Source of the DNA: JACCVL01 sp038232655
GTDB taxonomy: Bacteria > Actinomycetota > Actinomycetes > Propionibacteriales > Nocardioidaceae
NCBI GenBank assembly: GCA_038232655.1
Contig: JBBSNM010000008.1
Span: 1-49,906 of the forward strand
Direction: 5' to 3'
Length of the DNA: 49,906 bases
Part shown: positions 7,688 through 16,817 of the stretch, piece after piece
Layout of the letters: every line of letters begins with the position of its first letter
Numbering within the stretch: position 1 is the first letter of the stretch
Notes under the pieces: generated by a model
The model's database searches: none
What the model saw: the letters and a program-made list of their open reading frames with translations, nothing else
What the model was told of the DNA's origin: nothing
Program-made: the position numbers and the translations under genes

Positions 7688-8935
7688 TCAGCGGTCAGCG
7701 GCGATGTCGGTGCGGTGGTGCGAGCCAACCAGCTCGATCCGGCCCACCCCGTCGTACGCCCGCGAGCGGGCCTCGGCGACGTCGGACCCGACTCCGACCA
7801 CCGCCAGCACCCGTCCACCGGCCGACACCAGCCCGGACCCCTCGGCCCGCGTGCCCGCCTGCACGACGTGCACCCCGTCGAGCGCCTCGGCCGCCTCGAG
7901 ACCGGTCACCGGGTCACCCGTGCGCGGTGACGCGGGGTAGCCGGCAGCGGCCACCACCACCGCCGCCGCCGCGACGTCGCGCCAGCGCAGCGGCTCGGCC
8001 TGGTCCAGCCGGCCGGTGGCCGCGGCCAGCAGCAGCGTCCCCAGGCACGGCTCGAGCAGCGGCAGCACCACCTGCGTCTCGGGGTCACCGAAGCGCACGT
8101 TGAACTCCACCACCCGAAGCCCGCGCGTCGTCAGCGCCAGCCCGGCATAGAGCAGCCCGACGAACGGCGTCCCGCGGCGCGCCATCTCGCGCACGGTGGG
8201 CTGCAGCACCCGGTCGGTGACCTCGCGCACCAGCCCTCGCGGCGCCCACGGCAGCGGAGCGTAGGCCCCGATCCCACCGGTGTTCGGCCCGGTGTCCCCG
8301 TCGCCGACGCGCTTGAAGTCCTGCGCCGGCAGCAGCGGCACCACCGTCTCGCCGTCGCACAGCGCGAACAGTGACACCTCCGGCCCGTCGAGGTACTCCT
8401 CCACCACCACCTCGCCGCCACCGGCCAGGCAGGCCTCGCCGTGCGCCACGGCTGCGGCGCGGTCGTCGGTCACCACGACGCCCTTGCCCGCGGCCAGACC
8501 GTCGTCCTTCACGACGTACGGCGGGCCGAAGGCGTCCAGCGCGGCCTCGACCGCCGACGGCGAGCTGCACACGTGTGCCAGCGCCGTCGGCACCTCGGCG
8601 GCGGCCATGACCTCCTTGGCGAACGCCTTGGACCCCTCCAGCCGGGCCGCCTCCTCCGACGGCCCGAAGCAGGTGACACCGGCGGCGCGCACAGTGTCGG
8701 CGACCCCGACGACCAGCGGCGCCTCGGGCCCGATCACGACCAGGTCGACGCCCAGGCGCACGGCCAGCGCGGCCACTGCGGCGCCGTCGAGCAGGTCGAC
8801 GTCGTGCAGGGCAGCGACCCGCGCCGCACCCGGGTTGCCCGGCGCCACGTGCAGGGCGTCGACGCTGTCGTCGGCGTCGAGGGCCAGTGCGAGCGCGTGC
8901 TCGCGACCGCCGGACCCGACTACGAGGACGTCCAC
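7688..8935 (-). CDS. purD: Phosphoribosylamine-glycine ligase PurD
   Basis: PurD joins glycine to phosphoribosylamine using ATP (purine step 2). The 415-residue ATP-grasp protein begins MDVLVVGSGGREHALALAL, the family's N-terminal nucleotide-like fold. It shows VIGPEAPLVVGVAD near 67-80, KDDGLAAGKGVVV near 142-154 for ATP binding, the PNTGGIGAYAP loop, and FNVRFGDPETQ with metal-binding Glu/Asn. It starts with GTG at 8935, preceded 8 nt away by TACGCT, suggesting a leaderless internal promoter 22 nt after the purA stop. It follows purA in the same direction. Confidence 0.96.
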   Translation of the reverse strand: MDVLVVGSGGREHALALALDADDSVDALHVAPGNPGAARVAALHDVDLLDGAAVAALAVRLGVDLVVIGPEAPLVVGVADTVRAAGVTCFGPSEEAARLEGSKAFAKEVMAAAEVPTALAHVCSSPSAVEAALDAFGPPYVVKDDGLAAGKGVVVTDDRAAAVAHGEACLAGGGEVVVEEYLDGPEVSLFALCDGETVVPLLPAQDFKRVGDGDTGPNTGGIGAYAPLPWAPRGLVREVTDRVLQPTVREMARRGTPFVGLLYAGLALTTRGLRVVEFNVRFGDPETQVVLPLLEPCLGTLLLAAATGRLDQAEPLRWRDVAAAAVVVAAAGYPASPRTGDPVTGLEAAEALDGVHVVQAGTRAEGSGLVSAGGRVLAVVGVGSDVAEARSRAYDGVGRIELVGSHHRTDIAADR

Positions 8936-8943
8936 GGGCGAGC

Positions 8944-8949
8944 AGCGTA
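8944..8949 (-). promoter_or_regulatory. -10 box for purD
   Basis: TACGCT on the minus strand lies 8 nt before the purD GTG, inside the 22-base purA-purD gap. It fits a leaderless transcript but overlaps what could be plain read-through from purA. Confidence 0.4.
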
Positions 8950-8957
8950 CGCGCCGC

Positions 8958-10241
<1,284 letters not shown>

Positions 10242-10314
10242 GACGGGTCCTTCCAGCGGCGGCGGGGTCGCGGTGCGGCGCACAGGCTATCCGACCGGGT
10301 GGGCCGCCAACCCG

Positions 10315-10320
10315 TAGCGT
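10315..10320 (+). promoter_or_regulatory. -10 box for the lipid kinase gene
   Basis: TAGCGT ends 8 nt before the GTG at 10329 and no ribosome-binding site is present, so a leaderless start is likely. Confidence 0.5.
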
Positions 10321-10328
10321 GGTCACTC

Positions 10329-11225
10329 GTGGACCCGATGCTCGTCATTACCAACGCGGGCGCGGGCGACGCCGAGGCCGGCGCTGAGGCGCCGGCGCTC
10401 GCCGTGCTGGGCGAGGCCGCAGAGCTCGACGCGGTGGCAACCGCGAACCTGGCTGACATCGAGCGGGCACTGGGCGACCATGACGGTCGCCCGGTCGTCG
10501 TGATGGGCGGCGACGGCACCCTGCATGCGGTGGTGTCGGTGTTGCATGCGCGCGGCCTGCTTGCCGACACCCCGGTCGCACTGGTGCCGCTGGGCACCGG
10601 CAACGACTTCGCCCGCGGGCTCGGCATCCCGCTGGACTCGACCGAGGCTGCCAGGCAGCTGCTGTCGGTACGCCCTCGCCGGCTCGACCTCGTCGTCGAT
10701 GACCAAGGCGGCGTCGTGGTCAACGCCGTCCACGTGGGTGTCGGGGTCGAAGCCGCGGAGGAAGCGCACCATCTCAAGCCGCGGTACGGCCGGTTCGGCT
10801 ACGTGCTCGGTGCCGTGCGCACTGGGTTCGTCACACCCGGGCAGCACCTGCGCGTCGTGGTCGACGGCCAGGTGGTAGCCGACGGGCGTACCCGGGTCTT
10901 GCAGGTGGCGATTGGCAACGGTCGGTTCGTCGCCGGCGGCGTCCCGCTGCTGCCGGCCGCGGTCGCCGACGACGGTCGCGTCGACGTGGTCGTGAGCTTT
11001 GCGCTGTCCACGGTGCGCCGGTTCGCGTACGCGGTGGGCGCGCAACTGGGGCGGCACCCCCACCACCGTGACGTGGTGCCCCGCCGCGGCCGCCACGTGC
11101 TGGTCGAAGCCCGCCGCGGGTTCCGCTGGAACGTGGACGGGGAGGTGAAGGGGCCGGAGTTGCGGCGGGAGTGGTGGGTGCAGCCACAGGCATGGACCGT
11201 GCTCGCGCCCCCGGCTGACCGCTGA
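10329..11225 (+). CDS. Diacylglycerol/lipid kinase family protein
   Basis: The 298-residue protein belongs to the DAGK catalytic-domain family (soluble lipid kinases of the DgkB/YegS type). It shows VVVMGGDGTLHAVVSVL near 59-75, the GGDGT ATP-binding motif, and VALVPLGTGNDFARGLGIP near 85-103. A C-terminal beta domain ends with RRGFRWNVDGEVKGPE. The first strand (LVITNAGAG) is normal for the family. It probably phosphorylates diacylglycerol or another lipid at the membrane. GTG 10329 is preferred because of the -10 spacing; ATG 10338 is an alternative. A long in-frame extension leftward is antisense to purA and is rejected. Confidence 0.88.
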   Translation: MDPMLVITNAGAGDAEAGAEAPALAVLGEAAELDAVATANLADIERALGDHDGRPVVVMGGDGTLHAVVSVLHARGLLADTPVALVPLGTGNDFARGLGIPLDSTEAARQLLSVRPRRLDLVVDDQGGVVVNAVHVGVGVEAAEEAHHLKPRYGRFGYVLGAVRTGFVTPGQHLRVVVDGQVVADGRTRVLQVAIGNGRFVAGGVPLLPAAVADDGRVDVVVSFALSTVRRFAYAVGAQLGRHPHHRDVVPRRGRHVLVEARRGFRWNVDGEVKGPELRREWWVQPQAWTVLAPPADR

Positions 11226-11410
11226 CGGCAGGTCGACGGCCTCCCCCGGACGGATGAGAAAGTTCCTACCGACACAACACAAACAGTGAGCAACCTGCAA
11301 CAATGCGTCAGCGGTGTCGCAATCGCATCGGGGGACGGTTGCGGCACCGCCCCATGTGTGCCACCGCCGCACCCCCGCAACACCCCGCACCGCGCACCGG
11401 CCGCACCCCG

Positions 11411-11590
11411 CACCCCACCGCGTGCCCGCACCCCACCGCGTGCCCGCACCCCACCGCGTGCCCGCACCCCACCGCGTGCCCGCACCCCACCGCGTGCCCG
11501 CACCCCACCGCGCGCCCGCACCCCACCGCGTGCCCGCACCCCACCGCGCGCCCGCACCCCACCGCGCGCCCGCACCCCACCGCGCGCCAC
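11411..11590. repeat. 18-bp minisatellite, 10 tandem copies
   Basis: Ten head-to-tail copies of CACCCCACCGCGTGCCCG begin at 11411, 11429 and so on to 11573. Copies 1-5 and 7 have CGTG; copies 6 and 8-10 have CGCG. The tract lies between the convergent lipid-kinase and DUF3151 genes and abuts the palindromic repeat at 11583. Reading frames stay open only because the unit is a multiple of three. The rest of the gap (11226-11410) shows no gene. Confidence 0.95.
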
Positions 11591-11660
11591 GTAAACGTGG
11601 CCGGCCACCGCTTTACGTGGCGTGCGCGGCACGTAAAGGGTCAACGAGCCACGTGAAGTG
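11583..11660. repeat. 78-bp palindrome-rich repeat, copy 1
   Basis: This contains CACGTAAACGTG, GGCCGGCC and CACGTAAAGGGTC modules. Its reverse complement recurs at 13284-13361 with 70 of 78 identical positions, and related modules occur at 25508-25591. It lies just past the DUF3151 stop codon. Confidence 0.85.
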
Positions 11661-11667
11661 CCCGACC

Positions 11668-12078
11668 TCAGCCGAGCAGCTCGGCGACCGCCTCGCGGCT
11701 CGAGTCAGCCAGCAGCTGGCGGCAACGCTCGGCCTCGTCGGTCTCGCCGATCTCGGCCGCCGCCCGGGCCAGCGCAGCCAACGCCCGCAGGAAGCCCCGG
11801 TTGGGCGTGTGCGACCACGGGACCGGTCCGTGCCCGCGCCAGCCCGCGCGTCGGAGGGCGTCCAGCCCACGGTGGTAGCCGGTGCGGGCGAAGGCGTACG
11901 CCCGCACGTGTTCACCCGCCGCCAGCGCCGATTCCGCAAGCAACGCCCACGCCAGGCTCGACGTCGGCTTGGCGCGGGCAGCGTCGTCGGGGGCGACGCC
12001 TGCTTCGATCAGCCCGGTGGCCGGGTCCGCAGGCAGCAGGGTCTCGGGCGGTCCGCCCAGCAGGTTCTCGTGGTCCAT
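11668..12078 (-). CDS. DUF3151 family protein
   Basis: The 136-residue protein begins MDHENLLGGPPETLLPADP and contains SSLAWALLAESALAAGEHVR, then YAFARTGYHRGLDALRRAGWRG and WSHTPNRGFLRAL. I recognise these as DUF3151, a family confined to actinomycetes and often beside fba or purA (as Rv0360c is in M. tuberculosis). The helical repeats resemble a TPR-like fold. The function is unknown. It is encoded on the fba side of purA and, with the downstream AbiEi/DUF559 gene, lies inside a segment bounded by inverted repeats. Confidence 0.85.
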   Translation of the reverse strand: MDHENLLGGPPETLLPADPATGLIEAGVAPDDAARAKPTSSLAWALLAESALAAGEHVRAYAFARTGYHRGLDALRRAGWRGHGPVPWSHTPNRGFLRALAALARAAAEIGETDEAERCRQLLADSSREAVAELLG

Positions 12079-12148
12079 GGCGCCATCCTGCCGGGCAGCC
12101 GTACGGATCGACCGGTCGGTCTCCGCAGGTGGCGCCGACGCGGGCGTC

Positions 12149-13093
12149 TCAGACAGTGATCCGGCGTGCCTTGCTCGCCCGCGCGATCGCGGCGCGGATG
12201 CGGCGCTCGGTCATCGCCCGCCGCGGGCCGAAGAGATCGGCCCACGTGATCCGCACAACCTCGTAGCCGAGCTCACGGATCCGGTCCTCGCGCCGCTTCT
12301 CGTCCCACAGGGCACGCACGTCGGCGACTCCCCCAGCGGTGCCGTACTTCGTGCGGCCGTCGAACTCGACGACAACCCGCTGGCCGCGCAGGCGGAAGTC
12401 GACGCGAGCACCGGCGGCCGGCAGGCTCACCTGCGGCTCCACGACCAGCCCCATCGACTGCAGCAAGACGCGGGTGAGGCTCTCGCCGGGCGACTCGGTG
12501 CGCCCATCGGCGGCCCATGCGACTGCGGTTGACGTGGACGCTCCCGGCCACTCCTGCATCGACGCCGCGACTCGACGCAGGTGTGCAGAATCGGCACCGG
12601 CGTGCAGGGCTGCGTCGGCGCATACGAGGCCCGCGTCGAAGCCGCGCGACCGCGCGACATCGAGTGCCGTGCGGGTGGGCGTCGTGACCGGTAGACCGGC
12701 CACCATAGCGTGCCCAGCGGGCAGAGCCGCAACGTGGTGACGCACCCCTGCCTGGTGTCGCGGCGTCCTCGGCATCGGGCGCGTCAATGACACCTGGGTC
12801 AGGTCAAGACCCCAGTCGGGCAACCCATGAGCCACCGCGGCGGTGTCGTGACTAGCGACAGATGAGTCGGCCACGGCAAGCAGGACGGCGCGCGCCGTCA
12901 GCAGGTGCCGCTCGTTCGCGTCGGCCGCCGCCCAGATCACCCGCTCGACGTACGCGCCGCGGCGCACGCGCACCCACGCACCGTTGCGTACGAGACGCTG
13001 GATCTCGGCCTCGGCGTATCCACACCGCCGGGCCTGCGCACAGGTGACGACGCCGGCCTGGCGGGCGGCGTACGAACGGAGATCGGGGCGCAT
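12149..13093 (-). CDS. AbiEi-like winged-helix plus DUF559 (Vsr-like nuclease fold) protein
   Basis: The 314-residue protein has an N-terminal segment (about 5-45: ARQAGVVTCAQARRCGYAE, then LVRNGAWVRVRRGAYV) like the winged-helix of AbiEi-type antitoxins. Its C-terminal DUF559 domain (about 205-300) carries VDFRLRGQRVVVEFDGRTKY, DEKRREDRIRELGYEVVR and ITWADL. The D-x-x and E-F-D residues resemble the Vsr/PD-(D/E)XK nuclease core. Actinomycete genomes hold many such proteins, with unproven roles in phage defence or DNA transactions. No partner toxin gene is adjacent. ATG 13093 is the natural start; an in-frame extension to 13264 runs through spacer sequence. It lies just inside one of the two 78-bp inverted repeats. 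Confidence 0.8.
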   Translation of the reverse strand: MRPDLRSYAARQAGVVTCAQARRCGYAEAEIQRLVRNGAWVRVRRGAYVERVIWAAADANERHLLTARAVLLAVADSSVASHDTAAVAHGLPDWGLDLTQVSLTRPMPRTPRHQAGVRHHVAALPAGHAMVAGLPVTTPTRTALDVARSRGFDAGLVCADAALHAGADSAHLRRVAASMQEWPGASTSTAVAWAADGRTESPGESLTRVLLQSMGLVVEPQVSLPAAGARVDFRLRGQRVVVEFDGRTKYGTAGGVADVRALWDEKRREDRIRELGYEVVRITWADLFGPRRAMTERRIRAAIARASKARRITV

Positions 13094-13283
13094 GCCCACA
13101 GGCTGACCCGGCTGCGCCTGCCCGGCCAGGCTGAAACCTGCCGGATGTGGATGAGGCCCGGCAGCGGCCCGGCCTGTGCACAACCCCAGCCTCGGACGGC
13201 ACCGTCGCCTGGCGGCGACGCACGTGCACTCGTACGGCACCCGTTTCGTCCTCCAGGAGCGCACCCGCCAGCCAGGTCACCTG

Positions 13284-13361
13284 CGCTTCACGTGGCGTAG
13301 CGACCCTTTACGTGGCGCGCACGCCACGCAAAGCGGTGGCCGGCCACGTTTACGTGGCGCG
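13284..13361. repeat. 78-bp palindrome-rich repeat, copy 2 (inverted)
   Basis: This is the reverse complement of 11583-11660 with 8 mismatches, five of them in one 5-base block. It lies in the 354-base gap between fba and the AbiEi/DUF559 gene (13094-13447), where I see no other gene. Confidence 0.85.
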
Positions 13362-13447
13362 CGGGACGGGGGCGCGCACGCAGACGGGGCGGAGCGGGGC
13401 GGGTGCCTGGGTGCCTGCGGGTTCAGCTGAACTTAGCGGCGGCGGGG

Positions 13448-14479
13448 TCAGCCGAGCTTGGTGCCGGCCGAGCGCAGGTTCTGGCAGGCCTCGACGACCC
13501 GGGTGGCCATCGACTCCTCGGCGGCTTTGCCCCAGGCCCGCGGGTCGTACAGCTTCTTGTTGCCGACCTCGCCGTCGACCTTGAGAACGCCGGAGTAGTT
13601 GGTGAACATGTGGTCGGCCAACGCCCGGGTGAAGGCGTACTGGGTGTCGGTGTCGACGTTCATCTTCACCACGCCGTAGTCGACGGCGTCGCCGATCTCC
13701 TGCGCGGTCGAGCCGGAGCCGCCGTGGAAGACCAGGTCGAACGGCTGCGCGTCGGCGCCGAGGTCGAACTTGTCGGCGACCACCTGCTGGGCCTCCTTCA
13801 GGATCTCCGGGCGCAACTGGACGTTGCCGGGCTTGTAGACGCCGTGCACGTTGCCGAAGGTGAGCGCCAGCAGGTAGCGGCCACGCTCACCCAGCCCCAG
13901 CGTCTCGGCGGTGCGGATCGCATCACCGGGCGCGGAGTACAGCTTCTCGTCCATCTCGCCGACGATGCCGTCCTCCTCGCCGCCGACGACGCCGACCTCG
14001 ACCTCGAGCACGATATTGGCCTTGGCCGCCTTGTCGAGCAGCTCCTCCGCGATCTGCAGGTTCTCCTCCAGCTCGACCGCAGAGCCGTCCCACATGTGCG
14101 ACTGGAACCATGGCGTGCCGCCGCCGGCGACCCGCTCCCGGGACAGCTCGAGCAGCGGGCGTACGAAGCCGTCGAGCTTGTCCTTGGGGCAGTGGTCGGT
14201 GTGCAGCGCGACGTTGACGGGGTAGTTCTTTGCGACCTCGTGCGCGTACGCCGCGAAGGCCACCGAGCCGGTCACCATGTCCTTGACGGTCGAGCCGGAC
14301 AGGTAGTCGGCGCCGCCGGTGGACACCTGCACGATGCCGTCGCTCTCGGCCTCGGCGAAGCCGCGCAGGGCTGCGTGCAGGGTCTGCGACGACGTCACGT
14401 TGATCGCGGGATAGGCGAACGACCGCTCCTTCGCGGCGTCGAGCATCTGGGCGTACGCGTCGGGGCTGGCGATGGGCAT
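13448..14479 (-). CDS. fba: Class II fructose-bisphosphate aldolase
   Basis: This zinc aldolase interconverts fructose-1,6-bisphosphate with GAP and DHAP in glycolysis and gluconeogenesis. The 343-residue protein begins MPIASPDAYAQMLDAAKERS. It shows VALHTDHCPKDKLDGF near 94-109 (HTDHC, zinc and catalytic residues), the VEVGVVGGEEDGI segment near 170-182, LTFGNVHGVYKPGN near 220, and FHGGSGST near 267-275. The length is usual for actinobacterial FbaA. The start has a clear AGGAG 8 nt upstream. Linked genes (DUF3151, purA) are those seen near fba in related genomes. Confidence 0.97.
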   Translation of the reverse strand: MPIASPDAYAQMLDAAKERSFAYPAINVTSSQTLHAALRGFAEAESDGIVQVSTGGADYLSGSTVKDMVTGSVAFAAYAHEVAKNYPVNVALHTDHCPKDKLDGFVRPLLELSRERVAGGGTPWFQSHMWDGSAVELEENLQIAEELLDKAAKANIVLEVEVGVVGGEEDGIVGEMDEKLYSAPGDAIRTAETLGLGERGRYLLALTFGNVHGVYKPGNVQLRPEILKEAQQVVADKFDLGADAQPFDLVFHGGSGSTAQEIGDAVDYGVVKMNVDTDTQYAFTRALADHMFTNYSGVLKVDGEVGNKKLYDPRAWGKAAEESMATRVVEACQNLRSAGTKLG

Positions 14480-14531
14480 CGGAGCGCTCCTGTTGGGCGG
14501 CTGGCGGGCTAGGTCACGAGAGCCCAGTATG

Positions 14532-15890
14532 TCAGCGCAGCCGGTCGAGCAGCGAGCGTGCCGCCACCTGGATAGGGTCCCAGGTGGACGAGAACGGCGG
14601 GGCGTACGCCAGGTCGAGGTCGACCAGGTCCTGCGCGCACATCCGCGTCCACAGCGCGGTCGCGCAGGTGTCGATGCGGATCGCCGAGCCCTCCTTGCCG
14701 ATGATCTGGGCGCCGAGCAGTCGTCCGGAGTGCGGCTCGGCGGTCAGCCGCACCGTCATCGGCTGCGCGCCGGGGAAGTAGCCGGCGCGGGTTGTGGTCT
14801 CGATCGTGGCCGACACCGCCTTGTGACCGGCGGCGTCGGCCTGGGTCTGGGTGAGCCCGGTGCGGGCCACCTCGAGGTCGCAGACCTTGGTGACCGCGGT
14901 GCCGACGACGCCCTGGAAGACCGCGTGGCCGCCGCTGAGGTTGAGCCCGGCGATGCGGCCCTGCTTGTTCGCGTGCGTGCCGAGCGGGATGTAGGCGAAC
15001 TCCTCGCGCAGGCGGTCCCACACCTCGACGCAGTCACCGGCCGCCCACACCCCGGGCAGCCCGGGCACCGCCATCGACGGCTCGACGCGGACGCCGCCGT
15101 ACGCGCCCAGCGGCAGGCCGGCCGTGGCGGCCAGCTGCGTGCGCGGACGCACGCCAAGCCCGAAGATCACCACGTCCGCGGCGTACGTGCGGCCGCCGGC
15201 GACGACACCGGTCACCCGGTCGTCGCCGACCTCGAAGGACTCGATGCCCGTGTCGGTGACGACGTCTATGTCCATGCCCTCCATCGCGTCGTGCACCTGC
15301 CTGCCCAGGTCGGGGTCGAGGGTGCCCATCGGCTCGGGCGCCTTGTCGATCACGGTCGTCTCCAGGCCGCGCTGCACGCAGGCCTCGGCCATCTCGATGC
15401 CGATGTAGCCGGCGCCCACGACCACCGCCCGCTTGGGGTCGCCGGTGGTGAGGGAGTCGATCAGCCGGCAGCCGTCGTCGAGGGTCTGCACGCCGTGGAC
15501 GCCCGGCGCGTCGGCGCCCGGGACGTCCGGCCGGACCGGCTCGGCGCCGGTCGCGACCAGCAGCCGGTCGTAGCTGATGGTCTGCTCCGAGCCGTCGTCG
15601 ACCGGGCGGACCGTGACGGTGCGGCCGCCGGTGTCGATCGCGGTCGCCTCGGCGCCGATGCGCACGTCGATGCCGCGCTCGCGGTGGGCTTCGGGGCTGC
15701 GGGCGACCAGCCCCTCGGGGCCGTCCACGGCACCCGATGCCCAGTACGGGATGCCGCAGGCCGAGTACGACGTCCAGCCGGTGCGCTCGAGCACGACCAC
15801 CTCGAGGTCGTCGCGCGCCCGCCGCTTGGCTGTCGCCGCCGCGGACATGCCGGCCGCGTCGCCGCCGATCACCACCAGTCGCTCGGTCAT
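14532..15890 (-). CDS. FAD-dependent NAD(P)/CoA-disulfide reductase-like oxidoreductase
   Basis: The 452-residue flavoprotein has an FAD Rossmann motif (RLVVIGGDAAGMSAAATAKR at 4-23), redox Cys45 in SYSACGIPYW (typical of single-Cys NADH oxidase/CoA-disulfide reductase members), and a second dinucleotide motif (AVVVGAGYIGIEMAEAC, near 155-170). FAD is closed by GVWAAGDCVEV near 290. A C-terminal dimerization domain (GTAVTKVCDLEVARTGL and YAPPFSSTWDPI) is also present. It likely reduces CoA-disulfide, polysulfide or oxygen; the exact substrate is open. The start is ATG 15890, 6 nt after a TAGGTT -10 box. It lies upstream of fba on the same strand. Confidence 0.88.
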   Translation of the reverse strand: MTERLVVIGGDAAGMSAAATAKRRARDDLEVVVLERTGWTSYSACGIPYWASGAVDGPEGLVARSPEAHRERGIDVRIGAEATAIDTGGRTVTVRPVDDGSEQTISYDRLLVATGAEPVRPDVPGADAPGVHGVQTLDDGCRLIDSLTTGDPKRAVVVGAGYIGIEMAEACVQRGLETTVIDKAPEPMGTLDPDLGRQVHDAMEGMDIDVVTDTGIESFEVGDDRVTGVVAGGRTYAADVVIFGLGVRPRTQLAATAGLPLGAYGGVRVEPSMAVPGLPGVWAAGDCVEVWDRLREEFAYIPLGTHANKQGRIAGLNLSGGHAVFQGVVGTAVTKVCDLEVARTGLTQTQADAAGHKAVSATIETTTRAGYFPGAQPMTVRLTAEPHSGRLLGAQIIGKEGSAIRIDTCATALWTRMCAQDLVDLDLAYAPPFSSTWDPIQVAARSLLDRLR

Positions 15891-15896
15891 GGGCCA

Positions 15897-15902
15897 AACC
15901 TA
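15897..15902 (-). promoter_or_regulatory. -10 box for the CoA-disulfide-reductase-like gene
   Basis: TAGGTT on the minus strand is 6 nt before the ATG; no Shine-Dalgarno is seen, so a leaderless start is likely. Confidence 0.55.
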
Positions 15903-16065
15903 GGTGCTTCGCCGCCCTGCCCCGCAGGTGAAGGAACCGGCACGTCCAGCGAATCAGCGGCGACCGAGGAGTTTCGTCAGAAATGTCCATTTCGTAGACA
16001 GCTGAGACCAGCAAGCGGTATGAACGCTGCGTGCCATCTCGGGCACCCGAGCCGAGGACGTTGCC

Positions 16066-16767
16066 GTGCGCACTGCATTCCGTGTCCGATCTGGTCCGTT
16101 GGCGAGCACGGCGGTGCTCGCAGCCGCGATCCTGGTGGGCGGTCTCAGCGCGCCGGCCGCCTCGGCGGCCGGCGCCGACGGTTCGTGGGACTTCGAGGAG
16201 ACCGCAGGCACGGTCGCCGCCGACAGCTCCGCGCAGGCCAACCACGGCACGATCCGCGGCGCCGCACTCGGGGAGCAGGGCTACCAGGGGTACGCCTTCG
16301 GCTTCAGCGCGCTGAACCCGTGGGTCGAAGTCCCCAGCGCGGCCTCACTCAACCCGGGCACCAGCGACTTCACCGCGTCAGCGTGGGTCAACTTCACCGA
16401 CCCGCCAGGCTCTGGGGAAACCTACGACGTCATCCGCAAGGGCCTGACCGGAACGGCCGGGGGCGAGTACAAGCTCGAGTTCATCCGCCATGGACGGGCC
16501 AAGTGCCTGGCCAAGGATGCCGATCGGCTGCGGGGCGTGGCCAAGGCTCCCTGGCGGAACCGGCTGGGCGACGGAACCTGGCACCAGGTCGGCTGCCGGC
16601 TCACCGGCAACACCTGGCAGGTTGTCGTGGACGGCGTGGTCAAGGGGTCGTCGACGGTCGCGTTCGGGTCCATCGGCAACACCAAGAGCCTGTCCATCGG
16701 CTCCAAATACGGCCTGGAGGACGGTTTCCCGGGCCGGATCGACTCGGTGCGGCTGGACATCGGGTGA
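16066..16767 (+). CDS. Secreted LamG/concanavalin-like domain protein
   Basis: The 233-residue protein starts with GTG (GAGGA about 8 nt upstream) and has a signal peptide: RVRS then STAVLAAAILVGGLSAPAASAA, with probable cleavage after ASA near residue 35. The mature part has a single LamG-type jelly roll: GSWDFEETAGTVAADSSAQANHG, GFSALNPWVEVPSA, and DFTASAWVNF. It ends in FPGRIDSVRLDIG, a common closing strand. These domains usually bind carbohydrate or surface ligands; none is identifiable here. The next gene, an RTX-like secreted protein, is convergent and broken. Confidence 0.82.
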   Translation: MRTAFRVRSGPLASTAVLAAAILVGGLSAPAASAAGADGSWDFEETAGTVAADSSAQANHGTIRGAALGEQGYQGYAFGFSALNPWVEVPSAASLNPGTSDFTASAWVNFTDPPGSGETYDVIRKGLTGTAGGEYKLEFIRHGRAKCLAKDADRLRGVAKAPWRNRLGDGTWHQVGCRLTGNTWQVVVDGVVKGSSTVAFGSIGNTKSLSIGSKYGLEDGFPGRIDSVRLDIG

Positions 16768-16817
16768 GCCGCACGCCGTAGAACGCAACCCACGGAAGCG
16801 GGCATAGGTGGTCCGCG

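Noticed and set aside
11411..11590. CRISPR array
   Set aside because: Repeats are head to tail without spacers, so this is a minisatellite.
11286..12159. Several Pro/Arg-rich frames across the 18-bp tandem repeat
   Set aside because: An 18-bp unit is a multiple of three so all frames stay open. No SD or conserved start is present, and the frames run through the palindromic repeat.
14472..16781. A 769-codon plus-strand frame opposite the flavoprotein gene
   Set aside because: Its composition is that of an antisense shadow, and it ends within the LamG gene in another frame.
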